A stretch of 64,000 nt of DNA, from assembly GCF_036178145.1 (NCBI RefSeq), contig NZ_CP108067.1, forward strand, positions 9,377,001 to 9,441,000, read 5' to 3'. The stretch is from Streptomyces sp. NBC_00273. Lineage in GTDB: Bacteria; Actinomycetota; Actinomycetes; Streptomycetales; Streptomycetaceae. The notes beneath the pieces are model-generated. The model did no database searches. It was not told the DNA's origin and worked only from the letters and a program-made list of their open reading frames with translations. Shown piece by piece: positions 24,758 through 33,932 of this stretch (position 1 is the first letter of the stretch; every line of letters starts with the position of its first letter). Made by a program: the position numbers and the translations under genes.

Positions 24758-25059
24758 TGGATCCTGACTTCGACGAGTTCCTGCACGTCCCGGCGCGACT
24801 CTCGGTGGTCGCGCTCCTGGCTCCGGCCGACTGGGTGGAGTTCGGATTCGTCCGGGACGCGGTCGGCACCAGCGACTCGGCCCTGTCCAAGCAGGCCGCT
24901 GCGTTGGCAGACGCCGGATATGTCGAGGTCCGAAAGACGCGGAACCGCACGGGACGGCAAACCCACCTCCGTCTCACCCCGTACGGGCGCCAGGCATTCC
25001 AGCGGCACGCCTCGGCACTGGAGCGGATCGTGGCGGCAGCGCGCAACCGCCCGGAATAG
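24757..25059 (+). CDS. Small winged-helix transcriptional regulator
   Basis: 100 residues. ATG overlaps the preceding stop (TGATG). Reads FLHVPARLSVVALLAPADWV, FVRDAVGTSDSALSKQAAAL, ADAGYVEVRKTRNRTGRQTH, LRLTPYGRQAFQRH: a minimal MarR/ArsR-like winged helix with recognition helix DSALSKQAAAL and beta wing. Usually an autorepressor of a two-gene operon with a membrane protein. The palindrome at 24252-24274 is the likely operator. Confidence 0.9.
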   Translation: MDPDFDEFLHVPARLSVVALLAPADWVEFGFVRDAVGTSDSALSKQAAALADAGYVEVRKTRNRTGRQTHLRLTPYGRQAFQRHASALERIVAAARNRPE

Positions 25060-25362
25060 CCTCAGAAGTGCACCTGACGACGCGCAATGCGGACAAGACC
25101 GACGCGCCCGACGCCCGAACGGCCCGGACTTCCCGGACGGCGCGCGAGTTCGTGGGCCGTGGACGGCCTTGAGGAACTGCAGGTACAGCCGCTCACGCAA
25201 ATGCGGCGGAGCGGCGGTGTCCGCGAGGCCGCCAGACCGTCAGCAGGATGTGACCGGCTCCCGGGCAACCACACGCCCAACTCCCCATCGGGACCCGGCA
25301 GATCACACCACCCCTGCGACGGTGAACATCGTGGCCCCGCCCCCCATGCACCCGGAGCCCCC
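25060..25362. other. Leader region, no gene seen
   Basis: About 300 bases between the small regulator and the Tat-exported protein. No credible coding sequence; presumably holds the promoter for the latter. Confidence 0.5.
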
Positions 25363-26338
25363 ATGAACCGTACCCCTGGTTTCTCCCTCTCCCGCCGCGG
25401 CCTCATGCGCACCGGTGTTGGCGCTTCGCTCGCCGCGCTCGGGTTTGGCGTCGGCGCTCAGACCGCTTCGGCTGATGTGACCGTGACCAAGCGGTTCGAC
25501 CTCACGGAGTCGTCGTACGACCTGTTCCGGTCCAAGGACACGCACGGTGCACGCGTCCAGCAGAGTTTTGCCTTCGACTGGGTGAACAAGTTCCTGTTCG
25601 TGGCAACCAAGCGGAGCGGAAGCGACGAGTCCGACGGGGACCTGTGCATCAACAAGATGGACTTCGACGGGAACTACCTCTCGTACATGCACCTCAACGG
25701 CTTCGGCCACGGCGTCGCCTTCGCCGCGCTGCCGAGCGGTTCCGGCACCGAGCTGTGGATCGAGTGCGCCGCGAACACCAGCGGCTACGGCACCGCGCTC
25801 GCCCCCATCCGTTACACCGCCAACGCCACCCTGGACTCGCCGGCCGCCGCGGCCGCCTACCGGCCGATCTCCGGGGCCACCGAGTACACCTGCTCCGTCG
25901 ACCCGGTCTACCGGCGCATGATCGTTCGATACCACACCAGCGCCGGCAAGCGCATCGCCGTCTACCCGCTCTCCGCCTTCGAGACGCGCAACTTCGGCTC
26001 CCCGCTGGTCGACTTCAAGCGCCGACGATCTCCGGCACCCCACAGGGCTACACCCTCTACGGCTCGTACATGTACTACCTGACGGGTGACGCGTACCCCG
26101 GCGACGGCACCCCCACCGGCGACGGCAACACCTACGTCACCACCGTCGACATCAAGACGGGCACCGTGACGCAGGGCCCCGTCCTCACCAAGGCCGGCTC
26201 CACCCTCCACCACCGCGAGCCCGAGGGCCTGGCGATCTACCGCACCGACGCCGGCGAGGCCCGACTCTTCATCGGCTTCACCACCGGCGTGGAGGGTGAC
26301 CGGCGCTCCAGCATCTTCTACAAGAACGCGCTGGTCTG
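25363..26338 (+). pseudogene. Tat-exported protein interrupted by a single frameshift
   Basis: ATG 25363 with CCCGGAG upstream. A twin-arginine signal (SLSRRGLMRTGVGASLAALG) is followed by a beta-rich mature protein (DVTVTKRFDLTESSYDLFRS, RVQQSFAFDWVNKFLFVATK, MHLNGFGHGVAFAALPSGSG) in one frame to FGSPLVDFKR. It then continues perfectly in the next frame as PTISGTPQGYTLYGSYMYYL ... FYKNALV, stop at 26336-26338. Restoring one C near 26021 (CGCCGACG to CGCCCGACG) gives an intact ~325-residue protein. Relatives are often labelled teichoic acid biosynthesis protein C-like; real function unknown. Either a recent loss or a sequencing indel. Confidence 0.8.
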
Positions 26339-26349
26339 AGTCATGTCCG

Positions 26350-26376
26350 CCCGGCGGCGCGTCGTCCGCCGCCGGG
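26350..26376 (+). terminator. GC hairpin after the Tat-exported gene
   Basis: CCCGGCGGCG (26350-26359), 7-nt loop, CGCCGCCGGG (26367-26376): a perfect 10-bp stem 11 bases after the stop. Confidence 0.7.
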
Positions 26377-26551
26377 CACCGGTCCCCGGCCCGAGGTCCC
26401 CGGCGACCGGCAGCCGTCCCCATCGTCCGCCGCCGTACCTGACGCCGTACGAGCCCCCTCGACGCGACGCCCTGACCAGTCGCTATTGTCCCTCTGCCGG
26501 GCCTGGCCCGGTTCGTGAAACGCGGGCTCCGCGGGGAGGGCAGGCACAGCG

Positions 26552-27445
26552 GTGGGCGACGACGACAAGACGGTGCAGAGGTTGGACCTGGAGGTCGACG
26601 AGCGGTCGTTGTCCCACCTGGGCTGGCGGATCGACGAGATCGAGGCGCGCCTGATCACCACGACCTACGGGGAGTGGGAGCACCACCAGGAGATCGCGCT
26701 CTCCGCAACCGCCCGGTTCCTCGGGGAGGACTGGTCCGACCGCTTCGGCGGCGGTGACTACGCGCCCGCCCTCCTGCTCGGAATCGGCCGCACGGGCTCG
26801 CCCACCCCACCCCTGTACAAGCGGCTTGTGATGGAGACCGTGACGAAGGTGTCCGAGCGCCCCCGGCGCATCTGCGAGACGAGCAGCTCGTGGGAGCGTG
26901 AGAGCCCCCTCGCGCCCGAAGAGATCACCTTGCGGATCACCGCCCTCGACGTGGAGGAGATCGAGTCCGACTTCGACCTCGCGCCCGAGAAGCACTCGGC
27001 GCTCCCGGTCGAGGTGATCGACGAATCGACACAGACCAGCGCAGTACGGCTCACGGTCACCACGAGCAGCGCCAATGTCCTGCACGACCTGTGGGACAGC
27101 CGGCTGCGCGTGCACCTCGCCGGCAGCGCCGTGTTCGGTGCCCCCGAGCAGCTGCTCGCCGCCCACCTCGCCGCGCACGACTGGCGCGACCAGGACTCGA
27201 CGCTCGAGGACGTGTGCCCCTTCGAGGTGAGCCTGCCCGGACTGGTCGTCGAGGTCCTGGAGGAAGGGGGAACCCTGCTCCGTGAGATGGAGATCAGCTT
27301 GTACGGCAGCATCCCCGTGGGCGAGGCGGGCAAGCTGCCCGCGCGCAGGCCCCGTTGGATCGCCGACGCCAACTACGACCTTCCCCGCACCGCCCTTGAG
27401 CCCGCGCGCGTCATCGTCCGGATCGTGGACGACGACGGCCTGTGA
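26552..27445 (+). CDS. Protein of unknown function
   Basis: 297 residues, GTG with GGGGAGGGCAGG upstream. Soluble, acidic, no signal peptide. Phrases include LDLEVDERSLSHLGWRIDEI, GDYAPALLLGIGRTGSPTP, EEITLRITALDVEEIESDFD and EISLYGSIPVGEAGKLPARR. No family recognised. It stands alone and no neighbour suggests a role. Confidence 0.75.
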   Translation: MGDDDKTVQRLDLEVDERSLSHLGWRIDEIEARLITTTYGEWEHHQEIALSATARFLGEDWSDRFGGGDYAPALLLGIGRTGSPTPPLYKRLVMETVTKVSERPRRICETSSSWERESPLAPEEITLRITALDVEEIESDFDLAPEKHSALPVEVIDESTQTSAVRLTVTTSSANVLHDLWDSRLRVHLAGSAVFGAPEQLLAAHLAAHDWRDQDSTLEDVCPFEVSLPGLVVEVLEEGGTLLREMEISLYGSIPVGEAGKLPARRPRWIADANYDLPRTALEPARVIVRIVDDDGL

Positions 27446-27574
27446 AGTATCCGCCCGGGACCGGGCAGGACCAGGCGGGGGAGCGCGGCCGGGCCGCAGC
27501 ACGCTGCCGTCACACGCGGCATTCAAGAACCTCTCCTCTGCCGAACCGTCCCCCCGCCGGCACCGGGAGACCGA

Positions 27575-27781
27575 TCACGTGATCGGCTGTGTGGTCCCGT
27601 CAGGCAGCGCGCAGGTTTCGCCGGCGTAGGGCCGTGCCGTGACCTGCCCGCCCGCAGCAGTGCACTCGTCCCGGGTGATGTTCGGAGACGAGGCGGCTTC
27701 GGCGCTGACAGCACCGACGGCGCTCGCGCCGGCTAGGGTCGCCGCGGCCAGGGCGAGGCCCAGGATTCTTCGCACCCGCAT
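27575..27781 (-). CDS. Small secreted protein
   Basis: 68 residues. ATG preceded by GAGGAGGAAG. A signal peptide (RILGLALAAATLAGASAVGAV, AEA) leads to a ~40-residue mature part with two Cys (RDECTAAGGQVTARPYAGET, CALPDG) that could form a disulphide. Function unknown. Confidence 0.75.
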   Translation of the reverse strand: MRVRRILGLALAAATLAGASAVGAVSAEAASSPNITRDECTAAGGQVTARPYAGETCALPDGTTQPIT

Positions 27782-27861
27782 GACTTCCTCCTCTCGGGCG
27801 CCTCCGTTCGGCCTTGGGGAGGAACAAATCTCAGGACGAGGGCGCCCTCCTACTCAGCATG

Positions 27862-28060
27862 GGCGTTCCACATGAGGCCCGCAGCTCGACGCCACGGGCG
27901 CAGGCCCGCCCAGTAGGGGTGGGTGCGTAGGCTCCCGGCGAGGGCGATCAGCCGGCGCCGCAGGTCGTACCGGCTCCGGGGCGGAGGCCGCGCGAGCTCG
28001 GCAAAGACCTGCTCGGTCCGCTGCCACGCCCTTTCGAGCGTGATCAGGTCCTCGGGGAAG
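27862..28060 (-). pseudogene. 3' fragment of a hypothetical Streptomyces gene
   Basis: Minus-strand frame: PEDLITLERAWQRTEQVFAE then LARPPPRSRYDLRRRLIALA and GSLRTHPYWAG, stop near 27862. It resembles the C-terminus of small actinobacterial proteins with an (L)ERAW...R..LR.RLI.L.G.L..HP.W pattern. The 5' part is absent, replaced by unrelated sequence at ~28060. Confidence 0.4.
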
Positions 28061-28247
28061 CTAAACGGTGGTCACCGCATCCAATGTGAAATTCATATGC
28101 GATATCTCGGTCGGTGCCCCACACCGGTCATCGGCCGCACGCGGTGTGACTGATTCCCCATCATGTTCGTCAAGGGCGCCGGGTACGCGGTGGAGGCCGG
28201 GAAGTGATCCCGGCGCTCGCCGCGGCAGCGGGTGGGATCCTGAACGG

Positions 28248-29036
28248 ATGAACGAGGCATCCGCTGCTCTGGCGACCGCCCGGTGGCCGCTGACCGCGGC
28301 TGGGGAGACTGATTGGCTGCGGGAGCTGGCCGACGATGACGGGCTCACCGGCTTCGTGCCGCCGGCACTGCCCGACGCCGCCTGGGTGCTCCACTCCATG
28401 TACGAACACGAACTCGGGCCCACCGACATGTCCTATGTCGCGTATCAACGAGCCGTGCTGAACGGCGGCGGGCCCGAGATCATCCCGGGCCTCGACCCCG
28501 CGGACGTGTTCGGGGGGACGCCGGGCGAGCCCCGCGGCCCGCGTTGGCGCCGGCTGCGCTGGGCGGAGCTCTCGCGGCGGACCGGTGATCCCGTGGCGCC
28601 CGAGGGGCGGCTGCCCTGCTACCGCTCCTTCCCCTCGCTCCGGGAGCCGAGCGGATGGCCGGTCGGCATCGACGGGCCGTCCGAGGGCAGCCTGGACCGG
28701 ACCGACTGGAACCGCCTCGTCGACATCCTCACCGAGCACAGCCCGCAGGGTGCGGAGACCCGCTGCCTGGCCTACTACAACCCGCTGTTGCAGAGGGCCG
28801 AGGACTTCGACAACCTGCACGTCCGGGCCGGCACGCTCGCGGATGCCAAGGCGTTGTACGACCACCCCGAGGAGGACGGTTGGACCCCCTCCAACCTCTG
28901 GGCTCAGGACCGGTCCTGGGTCCTCTGCACGGACTACGACCTTTGGGCCACCAAGGTCGCGGGCCCCGCCCCGCTCGTCGAGGCCCTCCTGAACGACACG
29001 GAAATCGAGGCCCTCCGACTGCCCTGGGCCCACTGA
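28248..29036 (+). CDS. Hypothetical soluble protein
   Basis: 262 residues from ATG 28248, which is directly preceded by GATCCTGAACGG (weak site). Good codon bias, many Trp and acidic residues: AAGETDWLRELADDDGLTGF, PPALPDAAWVLHSMYEHELG, NRLVDILTEHSPQGAETRCL, RSWVLCTDYDLWATKVAGPA. The last phrase resembles proteins that recognise a fixed substrate in polymorphic or immunity-type families, but no assignment is justified. Confidence 0.75.
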   Translation: MNEASAALATARWPLTAAGETDWLRELADDDGLTGFVPPALPDAAWVLHSMYEHELGPTDMSYVAYQRAVLNGGGPEIIPGLDPADVFGGTPGEPRGPRWRRLRWAELSRRTGDPVAPEGRLPCYRSFPSLREPSGWPVGIDGPSEGSLDRTDWNRLVDILTEHSPQGAETRCLAYYNPLLQRAEDFDNLHVRAGTLADAKALYDHPEEDGWTPSNLWAQDRSWVLCTDYDLWATKVAGPAPLVEALLNDTEIEALRLPWAH

Positions 29037-29089
29037 TCCCGACCGTCCGGCCTGGGAACGACGAGGTCTGGCCGAGAGGCCGTATGAGG

Positions 29090-29300
29090 CCTTATGAAGC
29101 GCACAGTCACCAGGGCGACATGAAGGTCTTCGAGGTGGGGCAGAAACGGACTGCGATCTGCACGTCGATGTCAGCGATCTCATCGTCCAGAGCCAACACC
29201 GCCCTGGCCAGGGTGCTGACCACAGCCGCAGGAGTCCCCTTCTTCGCGACCCCGGACCGGCTGACTGCCTTCGCCGGCCTTGCGCCGGTTCATGGGACGC
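29090..29300. mobile_element. IS110-family debris on both strands
   Basis: Minus strand (about 29235 to 29100): AAVVSTLARAVLALDDEIAD then IDVQIAVRF, the coil-like region that precedes the catalytic-Ser part of IS110 transposases. Plus strand (about 29245-29295): FATPDRLTAFAGLAPVHGTR, a conserved C-domain block of the same family. The two pieces point in opposite directions within 200 bases, so this is scrambled remnant DNA. Confidence 0.6.
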
Positions 29301-29369
29301 GAAGCGTCGAAAGGGTGCCGATCGAGGGCCCACTTGGTGCTGTCAGAGGTGTCTGGCAGGGTGTGCCCC

Positions 29370-30293
29370 GTGAATGAGCAGGCGACGGATTCGCGTTCCG
29401 CAGCAAGTGGAGCGATACGGCGGACACCCACCCGCCCGGTCGACGTGGTGGGACTCGTACCCGGCCTGGCAGCATGGGCTCGGGAAGCCATCCGTCTCCA
29501 CCCGAGGCGCGGCACGCCGTCGAGCAGGCAGAGTTCCGTGGGCGGTCCCCTGCTGTGGCCGGAGGACGAGGCGTGGCCGGCGTGCACGAGGCCGCACCAG
29601 GACCTCGGTATGGGCATGCCGAGCAGCGCGCCGGTGCCGATGGTGCCGGTCGTGCAGATCTTCCACGCGGACGTACCGTCCGGCGGCGTGGTGCCCTTCC
29701 CCCTCGGCAGGGATGTTCTGCAAGTCCTGTGGTGCCCGTTCAATCACCTTTCCCCGGCCTCACCATGGCCCGTGGTCCTCTGGCGCGACTCCGCATCCGT
29801 ACGGGCCGTCCTCCCGACACCGGCAGCCGACCCGGAGGCCGACGACTGGCATGTGCCGGCGCCGTGCGTGGTCCACCCCGAGCGGGTGACGGAGTATCCG
29901 TCATGGGATCTACCGGAAGACCTGACCGACAAGTGGCAGGAGGACTTCCACCGGCTGGAGGAGGCGGCTCCGCTCCTGTCGTACGCCACCCACCTCGCCG
30001 AGGCGCCGGGCACGAAACTCGGCGGATACCCATCCTGGTTCACCGCACCAGGCGACACCGACTGCAAGCAATGCGGCCGACCGATGGACCACCTGCTCAC
30101 CGTGACCAGCCACGAGAGTGACGGCGCCTCGTGGCGCACGTGGCTCCCGGCGGAGGACCGGGACGAAGACGGCCGCCGAGCCGTCCCTCTCGACCCCACC
30201 GGGCTCGACCTGGGCAGCGGGGGTGCGGTGTACGTCTTCGAATGCCGGTCCTGCCCGAACCGCCCCTTCACCCACTGGTACGACTCAAGCTGA
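29370..30293 (+). CDS. DUF1963 (YwqG-like) family protein
   Basis: 307 residues from GTG 29370. Diagnostic phrases: SVGGPLLWPEDEAWPACTRP, MVPVVQIFHADVPSGGVVPF, DVLQVLWCPFNHL, KLGGYPSWFTAPGDTDCKQC, and a final VFECRSCPNRPFTHWYDSS. The WP....P....Q.......P and G.L.C..... pattern is that of DUF1963/YwqG. CKQC and CRSC could bind zinc. Role unknown; soluble. Confidence 0.8.
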   Translation: MNEQATDSRSAASGAIRRTPTRPVDVVGLVPGLAAWAREAIRLHPRRGTPSSRQSSVGGPLLWPEDEAWPACTRPHQDLGMGMPSSAPVPMVPVVQIFHADVPSGGVVPFPLGRDVLQVLWCPFNHLSPASPWPVVLWRDSASVRAVLPTPAADPEADDWHVPAPCVVHPERVTEYPSWDLPEDLTDKWQEDFHRLEEAAPLLSYATHLAEAPGTKLGGYPSWFTAPGDTDCKQCGRPMDHLLTVTSHESDGASWRTWLPAEDRDEDGRRAVPLDPTGLDLGSGGAVYVFECRSCPNRPFTHWYDSS

Positions 30294-30391
30294 CCGACGT
30301 ACCGCACGTGGCGGTCATGCCGTGCCGGCTGTCGCGCTACGGCTACGCCCAAGCCCGCCGAGCGCGGACTCGGCCCGGCGGGCCGTCCAGC

Positions 30392-30426
30392 GTGCTCGGC
30401 ATACGTCCGTGTCCGGCGCCGAGCAC
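30392..30426. terminator. Hairpin between convergent genes
   Basis: GTGCTCGGC (30392-30400), 17-nt loop, GCCGAGCAC (30418-30426), between the DUF1963 gene (ends 30293) and the minus-strand MFS gene (ends 30470). Confidence 0.4.
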
Positions 30427-30469
30427 GATGAGCACCACCCCGCTTGCCCCGCCCGGCATCGGCAGTTGA

Positions 30470-31990
30470 TCACTCGCGGACCGGGGCCTGTTGCCGCAGT
30501 GATCGTGCGTTGCGGGTCATGGAGTGGTGGTACGCCGCCACGAACCGTCCGATGCCGAGCGGGAACTCGTGCCGCCGTTGTGCGTTCTGCGGCGCTCGCC
30601 TGTGGCGACGTCGATTCCCTCGAGCGTGACCGGCCAGGGCGCGTAGCGCCCTTTCAAAGCCGGTCGATGCCGAGAGCAGGGAGCGCGTGGCCGCCGCTCG
30701 CCATCGAGTCGGTGGCGGCGTCCGGCGAGGATGTCCTTGTTGCCGGGGACGCCGGTGGCGGCCGAGGCGACGGTCTGGGCCGAGCTTGCGGCGGGCGAGG
30801 ACGAGGACGGTCAGCGCGGTGGCGGCGCCGCCGGCGGGGAGCGCGGCGAGAACGTCGGGGTGGGCGGCGAGGGATGCGGCGAGCGCGGTTCCGGCCGCCT
30901 GCCCGGTGCCGACCGACAGGATCAGCCAGGCGTACCCCTCGGTGCTGCGGGAGGCGGAGGCGAGAGCGTCCACGGTGTGGAAGCCGTTCGTGATGATCAA
31001 GGTGAAGAACAGCCCCGGGATCGCCGTGAGGGCGAAGGCCGTGCCGGGTCCGGGCTGGGCCAGCAGTGGCGTCCAGCCCAGGAGGAACAGGGCGCTGGTG
31101 GCGATGAGTTGGGACTTGGTCGTACCGGGCCATGCCCGGCGGGCGTAGATCAGGCTGCCCAGGAAGCTGCCGGTGGAGAACACGGCGGGAAGCAGCCCGC
31201 AGAGCATGGCCTGCCCATGGGTGCCGGCCATGCCTGCGGCCCACACGTTCATCGCTCCGAACGCGAACCCCGTTCCTGCCAGCGCGGTGAACAGCAGGAC
31301 CAGGCCGGCGCTCATCAGCCGCCCTCTTTCGGCCACCCCGGCGGCTGGACGCCAGGTCTGCGAAGGTGCGGAGGTCAGCACGACCGTCGTGCCCACCAGC
31401 CCGAGGGCGGCGGTCGCGGCCAAGGCGGTGTCGGGCCCGTGCGTGGTCGCCAGCCACGAGGCGAGCAGGGGGCCAGCGATGTAGAGGAGTCCCTGCGAGC
31501 CGGTGTCAAGGGCTTGTACGACGCGGCGCCGCCCGAAGTCAGGCAGAACTGTCGGCCACAGCGCCCGCAGCCCTGCCTCCAGCGGCGGTGTGACCAGACC
31601 CGCGAGCCCGACGACCGCGGTCACCGCCGCGGGGTGCCCGCATGCGCGGATCAAGGGGAGCGCTGACAGGCAGCCGGCGTTGAGCAGCACCGCCGGTGTC
31701 GACACACGGGTTTGACCGTAGCGGTCCATCAGCCTGCCCTTGACCGGCTGGGACAGCCCGGACGCCAGCCCGTAGAGGGCGGCGAGCATTCCGGCGAAGG
31801 CCAGAGACCCCCCGTCGCCGGTGATCCACAGAACGAGCCCCACGGGAACCATGGAGTTGGGCAGGCGCCCGATCAGGGTGCCGCCGAGCAGGCGGACGAC
31901 GTGGCGGCTGCCCAGTACGGCGCCGTACGTGGCGAGCGGCGGGGCAGTGGTCGGGTGTTCGGCCAGGGTCAACAGGGCAGGGCTTTCCAT
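30470..31990 (-). CDS. MFS transporter with unusual C-terminal extension
   Basis: 506 residues from ATG 31990. About twelve hydrophobic segments in the first ~400 residues (FAGMLAALYGLASGLSQPVKG with loop motif GRLMDRYGQTRV; GLLPAVFSTGSFLGSLIYAR; FFTLIITNGFHTVDALASAS). After VLVLARRKLGPDRR the sequence turns into ~125 Arg/Pro-rich residues unlike any MFS tail, so a frameshift near 30790 may have extended the frame. Substrate unknown. Bases upstream are degenerate. Confidence 0.8.
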   Translation of the reverse strand: MESPALLTLAEHPTTAPPLATYGAVLGSRHVVRLLGGTLIGRLPNSMVPVGLVLWITGDGGSLAFAGMLAALYGLASGLSQPVKGRLMDRYGQTRVSTPAVLLNAGCLSALPLIRACGHPAAVTAVVGLAGLVTPPLEAGLRALWPTVLPDFGRRRVVQALDTGSQGLLYIAGPLLASWLATTHGPDTALAATAALGLVGTTVVLTSAPSQTWRPAAGVAERGRLMSAGLVLLFTALAGTGFAFGAMNVWAAGMAGTHGQAMLCGLLPAVFSTGSFLGSLIYARRAWPGTTKSQLIATSALFLLGWTPLLAQPGPGTAFALTAIPGLFFTLIITNGFHTVDALASASRSTEGYAWLILSVGTGQAAGTALAASLAAHPDVLAALPAGGAATALTVLVLARRKLGPDRRLGRHRRPRQQGHPRRTPPPTRWRAAATRSLLSASTGFERALRALAGHARGNRRRHRRAPQNAQRRHEFPLGIGRFVAAYHHSMTRNARSLRQQAPVRE

Positions 31991-32895
31991 CAGAGGGAGT
32001 GCAGGGCGGGGGCAGGGCCTGGACCAGGGAGCCATCGTCGTCGCGCGGACGCGGCGGTGACCGAAGGTGCTGCGGCCACGGGCGTCGTGCCGACGGCCGG
32101 TGAGCGGGGCACGGTGCGGGAGGCGTGACATAGGGCGGCAGGACCACGGCGGCGTCCTCCAGGTGCCGGCCGATCCGTGCGAGGTCGTGGACATGATGGT
32201 TGGCTTGCACCGAGAGCAACCGCGGGCGGACGGCGAACTCACGGCAGGCCCGGGTGTTCCGCGTGGTTGCCCAGATGGCGCAGGTGTCGAGGAACCCGGA
32301 GTCGGGAGCGTAACCCGGAGCCGACCGGCCACCGCGGAACTTGTGATCTTCCGACAAGACTGCGGGAATTGACCGCAGTTGTGGCGGGCCGCACGCGCCT
32401 CGTGCGGCGCACGGACGATGACCGGTCGGCGCGGACGGAGTCACCTCCCGCGCAACGTGTCCTGGAGTCGGCGAACGGCGCCCCGGTGGAGGCCGGGCAG
32501 CCTCCTTCGGCCAGGAGACGCAGGACGTGCTCGCCCGGACCGTCGCGGTGGGCGCGTTCGCCGGCCGGCTTTCGTCGCGCCGGCCGTACTGCATTCAGTC
32601 GGCCGTCGATCGCCCCAGATCCACCCCGGCAACCAGAGTCGTGAGGAATCCGCCGGTGCGGACGGCGGCCTGGGCGGCGGTGAGGGGCATGGCCACCCAG
32701 AGAGTTCCGGGGGCAAGACCACAGGGCCGCCCCACCAGCACCCGCCGCCGATCGGCCCGTTGGCCTTCACGAGTACCAGGAACGCGGCGACGGCTGGCAG
32801 GACTGCTGGAGAGCATGCGCCGCCCCACCCGTGGCAAGGCCACCGACACTCCACGCTGACCGGGAGGCAAGCGCTTGCCCGGACGACTTCGGTGC
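31991..32895. other. Degenerate region with one possible fragment
   Basis: About 900 bases. On the minus strand around 32310-32110 one frame reads DSGFLDTCAIWATTRNTRAC then REFAVRPRLLSVQANHHVHD and LARIGRHLEDAAVVLPPYVT. It has natural amino-acid usage but no start and no recognised family, probably a remnant of a gene upstream of the MFS transporter. The rest holds nothing supportable. Confidence 0.4.
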
Positions 32896-33636
32896 TCAGG
32901 CCAGGGCGCTGGTGGCCATCTGGCCCGGCACGAGGATCGAGGCCACGGCGCCGGTCCTGGTGCGCCCGATCCAGACCGGGGCCCATCCCTCGGCGACGTC
33001 AAACGCGATGAGGTCGGCCTTGCACCCCTCGTTGCTGCTCTTCTCGAACCAGCCGCCGCTAAGGTCCTCGGTGTCCCGGTCGGGGGCGGGCGTCGTTCCC
33101 CACGAGGCTGTGGCCTGTCGGAATCGGTGGAATGGTGCCGTCAGCGCTTCCCAGGCCTCGGCGTCGGCGATGGCTCCCATGGCCTCGCTGTCAGAGTGGA
33201 ACCCGGCTGCCGCGACGTCCGCATCCCCGATGTCGTCGTTCACCCCTACACCCGCCTCCCAGACGATCACCGGGTCGTCACTGACGCACAAGCGGGTGGC
33301 GGCACATTCCCGTCCGTCGAAGTACTCGCCGCCGTGCTCGTACGGCGCCTCCGTCCAAGCCGCCTCGACGCGGTACGTGCCCGGGGGAACGCGGGCCACG
33401 ATCTCGCGCCCACGGTCCTCGGACCAGGGAGAATCGACGATCAACCGACCACTGGGGACACGGATCGTGGTGACTTTCTCCACCTCGACCACCTCGACGA
33501 ACGTCGCAGGGTCGTCGGCGCGCACCCCAAGACGCGCGCCGGGCACGAAGACCGACTCCAGGAACCCTGCGTCCCGCGGACCTGCCACCAGTCGTGCATT
33601 CCCCACCCACGCCATCGCGCACCCCCGCATCTCCAT
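32896..33636 (-). CDS. DUF4241 protein, short form
   Basis: About 246 residues; starts at 33636, 33630 or 33615 are all possible. The body matches the DUF4241 pattern: VTTIRVPSGRLIVDSPWSED, IVARVPPGTYRVEAAWTE, CAATRLCVSDDPVIVWEAGV, GFHSDSEAMGAIADAEAWEA, then LSGGWFEKSSNEGCKADLIA. Family function is unknown; some members sit in toxin-immunity clusters. A paralogue of the longer protein at 37390-38589, sharing RVPSG, VPPGTY and CVSDDP...W.....GD. No partner gene adjacent. Confidence 0.85.
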   Translation of the reverse strand: MEMRGCAMAWVGNARLVAGPRDAGFLESVFVPGARLGVRADDPATFVEVVEVEKVTTIRVPSGRLIVDSPWSEDRGREIVARVPPGTYRVEAAWTEAPYEHGGEYFDGRECAATRLCVSDDPVIVWEAGVGVNDDIGDADVAAAGFHSDSEAMGAIADAEAWEALTAPFHRFRQATASWGTTPAPDRDTEDLSGGWFEKSSNEGCKADLIAFDVAEGWAPVWIGRTRTGAVASILVPGQMATSALA

Positions 33637-33932
33637 CAACCACCGGCGTCGCCGAACCATACGTGGCACCACTGACACCGGGGACGTCCGATCCCGTGCT
33701 CACAGGGCGGCCAGGCGCCTCCACTGGACGTGGCCGGTGGTGAGCAGCTGGGCGCGGTAGTTGTCGCATGCGCGCGGACCCGCCCGGTCCGAGCTTGCAG
33801 GGCGTAAGCGCCTCCGACCGCGATTGCCGTGACCTCGGCCTGCGACCTGTGATCCAACGAGGTCCTGGGCCCGTTCAAGACGGTCCGGGAACCACCGGCT
33901 GGAGGGCAGGAGCAGGCGACGCGTGGCGTCTG

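Noticed and set aside
28248..30293. Toxin-immunity or antiphage island including the DUF1963-like and unknown proteins
   Set aside because: No toxin, nuclease or nucleotide-signalling domain could be recognised next to these genes, and IS110 debris separates them.
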